A DNA stretch of 64,000 bases from Spirosoma oryzicola. GTDB taxonomy: Bacteria > Bacteroidota > Bacteroidia > Cytophagales > Spirosomataceae. Both the position numbers and the translations under genes were made by a program. The stretch covers positions 265,508 through 329,507 of the forward strand of contig NZ_CP089539.1 in the NCBI RefSeq assembly GCF_021233055.1, given 5' to 3'. Under the pieces are notes generated by a model. The model saw only the letters and a list, made by a program, of their open reading frames with translations, did no database searches and was not told the DNA's origin. Of this stretch, positions 16,785 to 25,805 are shown one piece after another. Each line of letters begins with the position of its first letter. Position 1 is the first letter of the stretch.

Positions 16785-17201
16785 ATGTTTAACGTATTAT
16801 CTGACATCAATTGGCTAAGCGTCCTGGTAGCCTTCATTGCTTATTTCTTGCTTGGCCCTCTGTGGTATCTATTTCTTTTCCCGAAACAATACCGGATTTC
16901 TTTGGGTAAAGCGCCTGATGCTCAGCTGAGTCAAGATCCTATTTACATTGTGGGCCCAGCGGCATGTACACTCGCTATTACCCTTACCAGCACTGTACTG
17001 CTCTATGCGCTGAATAGTACAACGTACAATGACGCGGTATCATTTACCGTACTTGTTGGAGTCGGCTACCTGGTTGCCAATACAATCAACATTGCCATCA
17101 ACCCAAACATACCCCGACCGTTCCTGTACGGAGTTATTACGGGCAGTTATCACCTCATTGGTACGTTGCTTGTCAGCGTAATCTTAATTGCCATGAAATA
17201 A
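16785..17201 (+). CDS. DUF1761 family membrane protein
   Basis: The 138-residue protein has four hydrophobic segments, starting with NWLSVLVAFIAYFLLGPLWY, the typical beginning of DUF1761 proteins. The open frame extends upstream over the end of the WYL gene to 16686, but the family start and the weak N-terminal extension favour ATG 16785. The function of DUF1761 is unknown. It lies 71 bp after the WYL regulator gene and is followed by a hairpin. Confidence 0.75.
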   Translation: MFNVLSDINWLSVLVAFIAYFLLGPLWYLFLFPKQYRISLGKAPDAQLSQDPIYIVGPAACTLAITLTSTVLLYALNSTTYNDAVSFTVLVGVGYLVANTINIAINPNIPRPFLYGVITGSYHLIGTLLVSVILIAMK

Positions 17202-17210
17202 AACGCTACC

Positions 17211-17245
17211 GGTCAACTGAGTGCACGATGCAAGCTCAGTTGACC
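17211..17245 (+). terminator. Hairpin after the DUF1761 gene
   Basis: Arms 17211-17221 and 17235-17245 pair perfectly over 11 bp with a 13-base loop, 9 bp past the stop. Confidence 0.6.
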
Positions 17246-17330
17246 AAAGTGTATTCCAGAAGACGTTTTAGTTAAAAACTATGCAACCGAATATTGCCCG
17301 AAATCGGTTGACGAACTTACCTACCTTGAG

Positions 17331-17930
17331 ATGAGCCAGACAATGAAAATCGAAGCAAAAGAAATTAGCACGTTTTGCCCGACCAACCGGCAGCAGTGGC
17401 GAGACTGGTTGCAGGAACATCATGCTACCGAACAATCCGTCTGGCTTATTTATCACAAAAAGAAATCCGCAATTTCAGGTATCTCTTACAGCGACGCCGT
17501 TGATGAAGCTCTTTGTTTTGGGTGGATCGATAGCCGGGCCAAGCCAATCGACGAACACACATACATGCAGTTTTTTGGCCGCAGAAAGCCGAAAAGCGTG
17601 TGGTCGAAAATTAACAAAGAAAAGATTCAGCAACTGACGGACAGTGGACGGATGACCCAGGCGGGTTTGAATGCCATTGACGTTGCTAAACAGAATGGGT
17701 CCTGGACAATCCTGGACGAAGTCGAGGCTCTGGCAATTCCCTCGGACTTGGAAGAGGCTTTTCAACAGACCCCCGATGCAGGAAGCTATTTTCTCGGTTT
17801 AAGCAGGTCAGACAAACGAGCTATTCTACAATGGCTTGTCTTGGCTAAACAGTCCCAAACCCGACAAAAGCGTATTGTTGAGCTTATCGAACTGGCCGCC
17901 CAGAGACAGAAACCTCCATTCATCAGATAA
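17331..17930 (+). CDS. YdeI/OmpD-associated family protein
   Basis: The 199-residue protein matches the YdeI family by its opening pattern (RQQWRDWLQEHHATEQSVWL), by the conserved DEALCFGWIDSR block near residue 58, and by FGRRKPKSVWSKINKEK near residue 81. Family members are cytoplasmic; roles proposed include peptide or bacteriocin protection, but the mechanism is not established. Start 17331 is the first ATG; Met5 (17343) is an equally plausible start. The C-terminal part is helical and basic. Confidence 0.85.
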   Translation: MSQTMKIEAKEISTFCPTNRQQWRDWLQEHHATEQSVWLIYHKKKSAISGISYSDAVDEALCFGWIDSRAKPIDEHTYMQFFGRRKPKSVWSKINKEKIQQLTDSGRMTQAGLNAIDVAKQNGSWTILDEVEALAIPSDLEEAFQQTPDAGSYFLGLSRSDKRAILQWLVLAKQSQTRQKRIVELIELAAQRQKPPFIR

Positions 17931-18131
17931 TGAAAAGTTATCAGTCCTGGCAGCTTTCTTTACATGCCCAATCGGGTCAACGGTAGTCAACCATTAACCC
18001 GATTGTATCCACACTTACTCAAGTTCTAGTTGTTGTTCGCCGGAGCAAAGCAGACCATTATATATCGCACGCGAGTAGTTATATTTATAATCTTGTATTA
18101 TTATTGGAAAAATTTATCCTACAGCATTCGC

Positions 18132-18671
18132 GTGAAGAAAGCGATATCAATCGGTTTGTCCGGATTGTTACTATACCACACGTTGGCGTATGTGCTGGTG
18201 TGTATAGGCACATGGTGGCAGGCCGAACATGATCTTTCGCAGCGGCTGTCGGTTTACCGTTCTGTCGATAGCTTAGTGGAGTTTCAGATTCCGCTGAAAG
18301 ACAAACCCGACGCTAGTGCCATTACGCGCACTACATCGGATGGATTCTCGTATCGAGGGCAGTATTATTCGGTAATCAGCATGAGCATCCACGGAGACAC
18401 GCTGCACATTACCAGTCTTCAAACAGACAGTAATTCGTTTTGGCAGATTGATTTGCTTTCGTTCATGCAGGAGCACGTAACGGGGGAAACCGACTCGCCC
18501 AGTAAAGCGAACACGCTACTGAAATTTTTACTGAAAGAGTACTCCCCGGCCCCCAGGCTTGCTTTTTACTTTTGTCCGCCCAACTGGCGCAATGACATCC
18601 GGATCCCTGAAAAACCAGTTCTGTTGCGTCAGCTAGCGCTTCAGGTTTCGTCCCCCCCTCCAGAAGTCTAA
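18132..18671 (+). CDS. Hypothetical membrane-anchored protein
   Basis: I do not recognise this protein. From GTG 18132 it has 179 residues: M(V)KKAISIGLSGLLLYH opens a basic-then-hydrophobic anchor or signal, followed by an extracytoplasmic domain of about 140 residues with SVYRSVDSLVEFQIPL and YRGQYYSVISMSIHGDTLHI. The open frame begins at 18030, but that extension needs a TTG start and is AT-rich, so GTG 18132 is preferred. The end is Pro-rich (SSPPPEV). It may belong with the receptor-transporter cluster that starts 285 bp downstream on the same strand. Confidence 0.55.
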   Translation: MKKAISIGLSGLLLYHTLAYVLVCIGTWWQAEHDLSQRLSVYRSVDSLVEFQIPLKDKPDASAITRTTSDGFSYRGQYYSVISMSIHGDTLHITSLQTDSNSFWQIDLLSFMQEHVTGETDSPSKANTLLKFLLKEYSPAPRLAFYFCPPNWRNDIRIPEKPVLLRQLALQVSSPPPEV

Positions 18672-18956
18672 GCGGAATGTTCGGTTCGTTTTGTGCGCTA
18701 CGATTGCTTTCTGGCTTCTGAGCGTACCTGCATAACCAACTCGTGACCCACGGTTGCTTTGAACCGGTTCTAACATTCCTGTAAACCCCTAAAACGTACG
18801 TTCGAGCAGAGCGATTCGTGGATCGTTCTGACTTGTTTCTATGCGCTAAAGTAGCGTGTAGAAGCGGTGTGTAATTCCATTAACTAACGACGACACGTTG
18901 ACCAGACCCGTTACTAGACGTAGCAGGCTGCACCGACATTCCCATACTTCCTTAGT

Positions 18957-19532
18957 ATGCCTCATATTCCTTTACCGGAACATTTGCCGGGTATTACGGG
19001 CTTGCTCGAATACCGGCTCGATACGGCCATGCCGATTCGGGAACTAACCCAACTTCTTTTGCGGGGCGAATCGACCTTGACGCAGGGCGAACGCGAATTG
19101 ATTGCCACAGTGGTATCCGCCCGTAACTGTACAAACTTTTGCAACGCAGCTCATACAAAAGCCGCCGACATCCTGCTGGGTGATAATACGATTGCGGCTG
19201 CGGTGAAAGCAGATATCGAAACTGCGCCTGTAAGTGAAAAGATGAAAGCACTGTTACAGATTGCCGCCCTGACGCAACAATCTGGCCGGGCCGTTACGCC
19301 GGAAGCCATTGCCCGTGCCCACGCTTCGGGTGCCACCGACCGCGAAATTCACGATACGGTACTGATTGCCGCTCTGTTTTGTCTTTACAACAAATACGTC
19401 GATGGTATGGCAACCATAGCGCCCACTGACCCAGCTTATTATGACACGCTAGGCGACCGCATTGTACATCGGGGCTACAACCGTCCACCGGGAGGTCATC
19501 CAGCTCCTCAACGTAATCATAACAACTCCTAA
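18957..19532 (+). CDS. Carboxymuconolactone decarboxylase family protein, AhpD-like paralog 1
   Basis: The 191-residue all-helical protein has the CMD/AhpD pattern (LTQGERELIATVVSARN, DREIHDTVLIAALFCLYNKYVDGM). AhpD-type peroxidase-related enzymes use CxxCxxxH; here the register gives Thr59-x-x-Cys62-x-x-x-His66, with an out-of-register Cys58. The resolving cysteine seems lost or shifted, so classic dithiol activity is doubtful. It opens a five-gene co-oriented cluster with a TonB-dependent receptor, an MFS transporter and two more paralogs. The start codon lies in the right arm of a short hairpin (18943-18959). Confidence 0.85.
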   Translation: MPHIPLPEHLPGITGLLEYRLDTAMPIRELTQLLLRGESTLTQGERELIATVVSARNCTNFCNAAHTKAADILLGDNTIAAAVKADIETAPVSEKMKALLQIAALTQQSGRAVTPEAIARAHASGATDREIHDTVLIAALFCLYNKYVDGMATIAPTDPAYYDTLGDRIVHRGYNRPPGGHPAPQRNHNNS

Positions 19533-19628
19533 TCCACCCATCACAGCTCAACTTACTTGTCCTATCCGGCATACACAGCGTGTCTGGAGGCTAGCGAGTT
19601 GCGTTAATCTTACAAGGTATTTTAACTC

Positions 19629-22421
19629 ATGAATAACAAGAAGCACGCCTTGCTTTTCGCTTGGTTCTGGCTCGTTAGTGCCGTAACACTCGCTCAATCG
19701 GTAAACGTAACAGGCTCGGTCATAGATCCTACGACACGCGAACCACTGGTTGGGGCAACCATCATCGCCAAAGGGCAAGCAACCGGGACGGTTACGGACA
19801 ATCAGGGTAAATTCAGCATTTCGGTAAATCGGAAGGGGCCGCTTACACTACGCGTCTCGATGGTGGGTTATGACTCCCAAACGGTTTCAATCACGGACAA
19901 CGCCCAACCGTTGACGGTTCTGCTAAATCCGGCCACGAGTCAACTAAACGAAGTGGTGGTCGGTGCGTCCCGCGTGGAAGAACGCCTAGTCAGGGCTCCC
20001 GTGACGATTGAGAAAATGGATGCCCGCAGCATTCGCGAAACACCATCCGCTACGTTCTACGAAGGAATCAATAACCTCAAAGGCGTCGAAATGGTGACGA
20101 GCGGTCTGACCTATCGACAAATTAACACGAGGGGTTTTGCCAGCACAGGGAACAGTCGTTTTCTGCAACTCATCGATGGCGTAGACAACCAGCCCGCCGG
20201 GTTTGGGTTTTCGGTGGGCAACATGTTTGGGCTGAGCGACTTAGATGCCGAAAGCGTGGAGCTTGTCCCCGGTGCGGCTTCGGCCCTCTATGGTCCCGCA
20301 GCGTTCAACGGCGCGTTGCTAATGACGAGCAAAGATCCGTTTATTCATCAGGGTCTTAGTGTTCAGGCCAAAGTCGGTGTCAATCATTTAAATGACCCTA
20401 ACCGGAACGCCGGACCGACATTCCCCGCCGTTTACAACGACCACGCCATTCGGTACGCCAAAGCGTTCAATAACAAACTGGCTTTCAAACTAAATGCGTC
20501 CTACATGTGGGGCCTTGACTGGTTTGCTACCGATTATACAGATGTAAACCAATCGACACCCTCCGAGCTACGGGGGTCTCAAAATCCAGCCCGGAACGCG
20601 CTCAATATTTACGGCGATGAAGTGGTTCGGACGCTGCCGGGCGCGGGGCAAGTGTCACGAACGGGGTATCTGGAAAAAGACCTGACCGATTATAATGTGT
20701 ATAGTCTGAAACTGAACGGAGCGCTCCATTACCGAATCACACCGAAACTGGAAGCCATCTACGCGTTCAATTTCGCCAAAGGAACCGCCAATTATACGGG
20801 CTCTAACCGCTTCTCGGTCAACGGCTTCTCGCTCACCCAGCACCGGCTGGAACTACGTGGAAAACAGTTTTTCGTACGTTGGTACACCAATGCCGAGGAC
20901 TCGCATGACTCGTACAATACGCGGTCGCTGGGGCAACAGATTAACCGGACGTGGGTACGCGACCTGAACGGCAACGTTGTAACACCCGATAAAGCCGATG
21001 ATACGTGGTTCAGCCGGTATGCCGCAGCCTACGGTGGCACCGTTCCTAACGTAAGTGGAAATGACCAGACAGCCGCCCGGAGCTTCGCCGATCAGGGTAG
21101 ACTACTGCCGGGTACGTCCGAGTTTGATGCGCAGAAAGAGCGCCTGACAGCAATTCAGGGGTTAGCTGGTGCGGGGATCTTAAGTCAGACCAGCATGTGG
21201 CACGCCGAGGGACAATACAATCTGACGTCGGCCTTCAAGAACGCAGCGGAGGTTTTGGTTGGCGGTAATTTTCGGCAGTATAGCTTATTCACCAACGGTA
21301 CCCTTTTCGATGATAAAGGCGGGCGGATTCTGTACCACGAATACGGCGCGTTTGCGCAGGTCAGTAAAGCCTTCCTGGCCGACAAACTAAAACTGACGGT
21401 ATCGGGCCGGTATGATAAGAATCAGAACTTCGCTGGTTATTTTACGCCCCGTGCTTCGGCGGTATTTTCGGCCACCGACCGGCACCACTTCCGGGCGAGT
21501 TACCAGACGGGCTTCCGCAACCCCACCCCTTCCGATCAATTCATCAAACTCAATGTGGGACCGATCACGATTTTGGGCGGTGCGCCCAGCAACAGCGCGG
21601 GTATGAACGTGTACGAAAATTCGTATACAGCGGCCAGCGTCAATCAGTTTGGGGCGGGCTTCGGAGCCGATGTGGGCCGGGTAGGACCGCAACAGGCGTT
21701 GCTAAACAACAAAGACAAGTTGCAGAAGGCGAACGTACCGTACATTGCCCCCGAACGTGTCAACAGTTTCGAAGTTGGGTATCGCGCTCTGCTCAGCAAC
21801 AACCTGTCGGTCGACGCCAACTATTACTACGGCATTTACACCAATTTCATTCTCAACACAGTCGTACTGCGTCCCGATAGTCCGGTACTCGGCCAGGATG
21901 GCAAGCCCAATGCTGCAGCCGCGCAGAATATTCTGAACGGCAACGTTCAGGCGTTCCAGCTTTACACCAATGCGCCAGACAAAGTATCGTCCCAGGGTGC
22001 AACGCTTGGTTTGACGTATCGAACACCGGGTGGCTACCAGATCGGTGCCAATGGTACATGGTCGGCGTTTAATATTCGGAATGCAGACCCCAACAACGTG
22101 GCGGCTTTCAACACACCCCGCTTCAAAACCAACGTAACACTCGGCCACCGCAACATTGCGCCGAATCTGGGTTTCAACGTCGCATGGCACTGGCAGGAAA
22201 GCTTCGAATGGGTGAGTTCGTTCAACGCACTTATTCCCGGCACCGTTCCAGCTTACCACTTGCTTGACGCGCAGGTAAATTACCGAATGCCAACGCTGAA
22301 AACCGTCGTGAAGCTCGGCGCTACCAACTTGACAAATCAATACGTGGTGCAAGCGTATGGCTCTCCAGCAGTCGGTGGACTTTATTACATATCACTCGTT
22401 TTTGATCAGGGGTTACGCTAA
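19629..22421 (+). CDS. TonB-dependent receptor with carboxypeptidase-regulatory-like domain
   Basis: The 930-residue protein has a signal peptide ending near TLAQS. Residues 25-100 form the CarboxypepD_reg-like domain (VTGSVIDPTTREPLVGATI). The plug follows (LNEVVVGASRVEERLVRAPV, about 105-230; MDARSIRETPSATFYEGINN), then a 22-strand barrel to the end (LYYISLVFDQGLR). It lacks the GVIVITTKKG signature and a SusD partner, so it is a classic energised receptor rather than a SusC. It sits between a CMD-type protein gene and an MFS gene with 5 bp to the latter, implying outer- and inner-membrane uptake of one substrate. The ligand is unknown. Confidence 0.92.
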   Translation: MNNKKHALLFAWFWLVSAVTLAQSVNVTGSVIDPTTREPLVGATIIAKGQATGTVTDNQGKFSISVNRKGPLTLRVSMVGYDSQTVSITDNAQPLTVLLNPATSQLNEVVVGASRVEERLVRAPVTIEKMDARSIRETPSATFYEGINNLKGVEMVTSGLTYRQINTRGFASTGNSRFLQLIDGVDNQPAGFGFSVGNMFGLSDLDAESVELVPGAASALYGPAAFNGALLMTSKDPFIHQGLSVQAKVGVNHLNDPNRNAGPTFPAVYNDHAIRYAKAFNNKLAFKLNASYMWGLDWFATDYTDVNQSTPSELRGSQNPARNALNIYGDEVVRTLPGAGQVSRTGYLEKDLTDYNVYSLKLNGALHYRITPKLEAIYAFNFAKGTANYTGSNRFSVNGFSLTQHRLELRGKQFFVRWYTNAEDSHDSYNTRSLGQQINRTWVRDLNGNVVTPDKADDTWFSRYAAAYGGTVPNVSGNDQTAARSFADQGRLLPGTSEFDAQKERLTAIQGLAGAGILSQTSMWHAEGQYNLTSAFKNAAEVLVGGNFRQYSLFTNGTLFDDKGGRILYHEYGAFAQVSKAFLADKLKLTVSGRYDKNQNFAGYFTPRASAVFSATDRHHFRASYQTGFRNPTPSDQFIKLNVGPITILGGAPSNSAGMNVYENSYTAASVNQFGAGFGADVGRVGPQQALLNNKDKLQKANVPYIAPERVNSFEVGYRALLSNNLSVDANYYYGIYTNFILNTVVLRPDSPVLGQDGKPNAAAAQNILNGNVQAFQLYTNAPDKVSSQGATLGLTYRTPGGYQIGANGTWSAFNIRNADPNNVAAFNTPRFKTNVTLGHRNIAPNLGFNVAWHWQESFEWVSSFNALIPGTVPAYHLLDAQVNYRMPTLKTVVKLGATNLTNQYVVQAYGSPAVGGLYYISLVFDQGLR

Positions 22422-22426
22422 AAAAT

Positions 22427-23698
22427 ATGGAAGCAATCATTACAAAACCCGAAACAACCCAAGCGAACTGGCTCGCCTTTGGCTTATGCGCCCTATCGTA
22501 TTTGTTGGGCGGAACAGCCTCTACGCTGATGGCAACTTTTCTGCCCATTGCCATACCCGAATTATTAGGTCAGTCAGTTTCAGAAGCGCAGCTGGGCGAC
22601 ATTGGGGCGTATATCAGCGCGGCTTTTTTGTACGGCTGGATGGCCGGAGGACTACTGTTCGGATTCGTCGGCGACCGGATAGGGCGGACTCGGGCAGTTG
22701 CGCTTGTTACGTTTCTTTACGGTGCAGCCATGCTGTTCACGGTTTTTGCCCCGAACTGGCCCCTGCTGTTGCTCTGCCGATTTCTGACGGGAGCGGGCGT
22801 CGGTGGGGTCTTACTACTCACTACCGTTTATTTGTCGGAAATCTGGCCCGAAAAAAGTCGGCCCGTGGCGCTTGGCATTCTAGCGGTTATGTTTCCAGTA
22901 GGTATTGTGGCTACGGGTGGCCTCAACGCGGGTCTGGTACCGTGGCGACAGGCTTTCTGGCTGGGATTGATTCCCGTACTGGTTTCTCTTCTGATGCTTG
23001 TCCGCTTGCCCGAATCCGATAACTGGGCGCAACTACGCCTGCAATCGCAGACGGAAAAAGGCTGGACACCGACTGACCGAACCAATCTACTGACGGGCGT
23101 ACTGATTTTTGGCACAGTATTGATTGGGCTTTGGGGCACGTTTTCCTGGATACCGACCTGGGTTCAATCGCTATTGCCAGCCGGTCAGACTGGTGCCCGT
23201 GAGCGGGGTCTGACCATGATGTTGCTGGGTATGGGTGGTATCGTCGGGGGTATGCTATCCGGTGTGCTGATTGGTCGGCTTGGTTCACGAACGACGCTCT
23301 TGCTCACTTTCGCCGGCTGTGCGGGCGGCTGTGCACTGTTGTTTTTAACCAACCGTCAGTTTTCCCCCATCATTTATGCCGAAACAGCCTTTTTGGCCTT
23401 ATTTTTTGGCATTAGTCAGGGCGCTTTGTCGAGCATTATTCCAGCCTTGTTCCCTGTACGAATTCGGGCGACGGCGGCAGGAATCAGTTTCAACATCGGT
23501 CGTTTTTTCACGGCAACGGCGGTGTTTTTTGTCGGAACAATGGTAGCGGCATTAGGCGGCTTCGGTAATGCACTGGTTATTTTCTCAATCGCTTTTCTAT
23601 TTGCTGGGATCGCTGTATTCTTTCGGTATAACCCGTTGTTTAGTTTGACAGGATTGACAAGATTTTCTGAGCAGAATATTGACAATGAACCTGTTTAA
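22427..23698 (+). CDS. MFS transporter
   Basis: The 423-residue protein has 12 predicted membrane segments. The first-loop MFS signature is GFVGDRIGRTRAVAL near residue 83, and GLIPVLVSLLMLVRLPESDNW closes the N-terminal half. Similarity in feel is to the aromatic-acid and sugar-porter groups. Loop 6 is short and polar. The last residues (LTGLTRFSEQNIDNEPV) are encoded by the left arm of a palindromic repeat at 23644-23800, so the C-terminus was probably altered when that element arrived. The gene starts 5 bp after the TonB receptor gene, so translation is likely coupled. Confidence 0.9.
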   Translation: MEAIITKPETTQANWLAFGLCALSYLLGGTASTLMATFLPIAIPELLGQSVSEAQLGDIGAYISAAFLYGWMAGGLLFGFVGDRIGRTRAVALVTFLYGAAMLFTVFAPNWPLLLLCRFLTGAGVGGVLLLTTVYLSEIWPEKSRPVALGILAVMFPVGIVATGGLNAGLVPWRQAFWLGLIPVLVSLLMLVRLPESDNWAQLRLQSQTEKGWTPTDRTNLLTGVLIFGTVLIGLWGTFSWIPTWVQSLLPAGQTGARERGLTMMLLGMGGIVGGMLSGVLIGRLGSRTTLLLTFAGCAGGCALLFLTNRQFSPIIYAETAFLALFFGISQGALSSIIPALFPVRIRATAAGISFNIGRFFTATAVFFVGTMVAALGGFGNALVIFSIAFLFAGIAVFFRYNPLFSLTGLTRFSEQNIDNEPV

Positions 23699-23800
23699 CC
23701 TTTTGTTTTTCTAGGATTTTGTCATCTCGATTCGCACTAGGTTTTAAAAGGTTTAAAAAGCTTCGACATAAATCATGTCAATCCTGTGAATCCTGTCAAA
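23644..23800. repeat. Imperfect palindromic repeat element within the cluster
   Basis: TTTGACAGGATTGACAAG at 23644 is matched in reverse complement by the segment ending at 23800. Inner segments (GTTTAACCTTTT near 23692 and AAAAGGTTTAA near 23747) are also partly complementary. The element spans the stop codon of the MFS gene and the spacer to the next CMD gene. GACAGGATT-type tandem motifs are frequent dispersed repeats in Cytophagales (from memory). The transcript would fold into a long hairpin. Confidence 0.6.
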
Positions 23801-23844
23801 GAAAAATAACTCAACCCTTTTTCATTATAAACGATAACTCACCA

Positions 23845-24399
23845 ATGCCTCATATTCAACTCAACAACGATGCGCCGGGTATTCGAAGCTTGGTTTTGTT
23901 CCGTCCCGACACGGGTAAGCCGCTCTACGAACTGGCCCAGGCGCTGCTTCGTGCCGGTTCGCCGGACAGCACGCTTTCCGACGCCGAACGCGAACTAATT
24001 GCCGCTTATGTGTCGAACCTGAATCGTACCGATTTTTGCATGAACAGCCACGCAGCCGCTTCACGCTACCTCTTCGGCGAGCAGGCGACTGTTGTCGATC
24101 AAACGCTGCAAAATCCGGAAACGGCCCCTATTTCCGCCAAGTTACGCGCTCTGCTGACTATCGCCGAGCGCGTAACCGCCGACGCCCGAACCGTGTCGGA
24201 TGAGGTGGTAGCGGCAGCCCGGGCGGAAGGCGCCACCGACGGTGACATTCACGATACGGTGCTGATTGCGGCTTCGTTTTCGATGTACAACCGCTACGTT
24301 GACGGACTGGCCACACTTACCCCCGAAGACCCGGCGGCCTACACCGCGATGGGCGAACGCATGGGTACGCTGGGTTATGCTTTACCCAAATCGAACTAA
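23845..24399 (+). CDS. Carboxymuconolactone decarboxylase family protein, AhpD-like paralog 2
   Basis: From ATG 23845 the protein has 184 residues. The start is chosen because MPHIQLNNDAPGIR aligns with the starts of both neighbouring paralogs; the upstream frame runs through repeat sequence. The active-site register is Thr62-x-x-Cys65-x-x-x-His69 (RTDFCMNSH), with only one cysteine, so a dithiol peroxidase-type cycle is not possible within one subunit. The C-terminal half (DGDIHDTVLIAASFSMYNRY) is typical of the family. It is followed 15 bp later by paralog 3. Confidence 0.82.
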   Translation: MPHIQLNNDAPGIRSLVLFRPDTGKPLYELAQALLRAGSPDSTLSDAERELIAAYVSNLNRTDFCMNSHAAASRYLFGEQATVVDQTLQNPETAPISAKLRALLTIAERVTADARTVSDEVVAAARAEGATDGDIHDTVLIAASFSMYNRYVDGLATLTPEDPAAYTAMGERMGTLGYALPKSN

Positions 24400-24414
24400 A
24401 CCATAACAGACACA

Positions 24415-25011
24415 ATGCCTCACATCAATTTCGAACCCGGTCTGCCGGGTATTCGCGGGCCAATGGCGTTTAGCCCCGAAACGGCCCGCCCCCTCAACGA
24501 TCTCGTCAATGTATTACTTCGCACCAACGCAAGCCACCCCGACTCGACGCTCAGTGAGGGCGAACGAGAACTGATCGGTACGTATGTGTCGTCCCAAAAC
24601 GATTGTTTCTTCTGTCAGACCATTCACGGAGCCGTCGCCAGTCATCACCTGGGCGATGACGATTGGTCGCTGGTAAAATCGGTGAAACAGGACTTTACCC
24701 AAGCTGCTTTATCTGATAAACTGAAAGCCTTATTGGTTATCGCTGGTAGTGTCCAGCAGGGCGGTAAACACGTAACTGCCGAACAGATTGAAAACGCCCG
24801 CGCCTGTGGAGCCACGGATCGCGACATCCATGATACAGTGTTAATTGCCGCAGCGTTCTGTATGTTCAATCGCTATGTCGATGGGTTGAATACGTGGGCA
24901 CCCGATAACCCAGACTTATATCGCTACCGGGCGCAGAAGGTAGCCGAATACGGATACACGCACGAAGACCACTACATACCCCCTCCTGATTGGCAAACAC
25001 TTGTTCAGTAG
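24415..25011 (+). CDS. Carboxymuconolactone decarboxylase family protein, AhpD-like paralog 3, with intact CxxC
   Basis: This 198-residue paralog keeps the full motif Cys64-x-x-Cys67-x-x-x-His71 (NDCFFCQTIH), so it is the only one of the three with a complete AhpD-type redox centre. The rest follows the family (TLSEGERELIGTYVSSQ, DRDIHDTVLIAAAFCMFNRY). A short C-terminal tail (HEDHYIPPPDWQTLV) is longer than in the others. As the last gene of the cluster it is followed by a hairpin. It may form mixed oligomers with the other two, as an inference from the homo-oligomeric family. Confidence 0.87.
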   Translation: MPHINFEPGLPGIRGPMAFSPETARPLNDLVNVLLRTNASHPDSTLSEGERELIGTYVSSQNDCFFCQTIHGAVASHHLGDDDWSLVKSVKQDFTQAALSDKLKALLVIAGSVQQGGKHVTAEQIENARACGATDRDIHDTVLIAAAFCMFNRYVDGLNTWAPDNPDLYRYRAQKVAEYGYTHEDHYIPPPDWQTLVQ

Positions 25012-25021
25012 TTCTTTAGTC

Positions 25022-25067
25022 AATGGGAAACAGTTGGTACCTCATCAAGAGTCAATTGTTTCCCATT
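25022..25067 (+). terminator. Hairpin terminator of the receptor-transporter cluster
   Basis: The 11-bp arms 25022-25032 and 25057-25067 are perfect, extend further with one mismatch, and are followed by ATTTAAGTG. The stem starts 10 bp past the stop of CMD paralog 3. Confidence 0.65.
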
Positions 25068-25382
25068 ATTTAAGTGATTACATCAACGAAACGCGTTGAT
25101 CTTATTGACCTAATTCTTTCTTAGGTAAGCGAACTGCCCATTAGGATAAAAGTTGCGCGTTGCTTTATCCCCTAAACTTGCCCTAAACATTAATGTATCT
25201 AGCTTTACCTCAAACTATTATCGCAAATTGAGTATACATACCGGACACCCATCGAAGTTCAGCCGAGTCGGTATTCTGGTCCTCCGCTTAGTATACCGCT
25301 TGTGGGTTCGCTCCAGCGTACCGGCCTTGACGAACCTGTTACAGATAAACCCGCTAACTAATAAACCATAAACGCTGGCCCT
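25068..25382. other. Intergenic region upstream of the GNAT gene
   Basis: No gene or strong signal is seen in these 315 bp. AT-rich stretches near 25180-25230 could hold a promoter. Confidence 0.4.
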
Positions 25383-25805
25383 ATGCCTCTTCAGATCGTC
25401 GAACGCGACATCACCCCCCGAGAACTCGAACGCATGAATGCCGGCTTCATCGAGCACGGGCTTGAGCATGGCGTCGAGCCCTTTACCCAAACGCGATACG
25501 GCTATGCGCTCGTTGATGAGGAACGCTTCGTAGGCTGCATCAGTGGCCTGACCAACAGCGACACCTGGTTTTACATCACTGATTTGTGGCTGGAAAAACC
25601 CTATCGAGGCCGAGGCACTGGAGGGACGCTAATGAACCTGCTTGAGCACAAGCTTCGGCAGCTAGGCATCCAATACGTTTATACCTGGACAGCGGGTTAC
25701 GAAGCACCACCGTTTTATCTGAAGCAAGGCTACGAAATTTTTTGTGAGCAGGAGAACTTCTACCCAACTGGTCATAGCCGCGTGGGCTTTAGAAAAAGCT
25801 TGTAA
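25383..25805 (+). CDS. GNAT family N-acetyltransferase
   Basis: The 140-residue protein has the GNAT core: a beta strand pair (GYALVDEERFVGCISGLT), strand 4 (YITDLWLEKPYRGRGTGGTL) with the acetyl-CoA pyrophosphate loop R-G-R-G-T-G near residue 76, and a C-terminal helix-strand pair (PPFYLKQGYEIF). The acceptor substrate is not predictable; an aminoglycoside or small amine is possible. It is a single gene with its own upstream spacer. Confidence 0.87.
   Translation: MPLQIVERDITPRELERMNAGFIEHGLEHGVEPFTQTRYGYALVDEERFVGCISGLTNSDTWFYITDLWLEKPYRGRGTGGTLMNLLEHKLRQLGIQYVYTWTAGYEAPPFYLKQGYEIFCEQENFYPTGHSRVGFRKSL

Noticed and set aside
21702..22352. 216-codon frame antisense to the TonB receptor gene
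   Set aside because: Shadow frame in a strongly supported receptor coding region.
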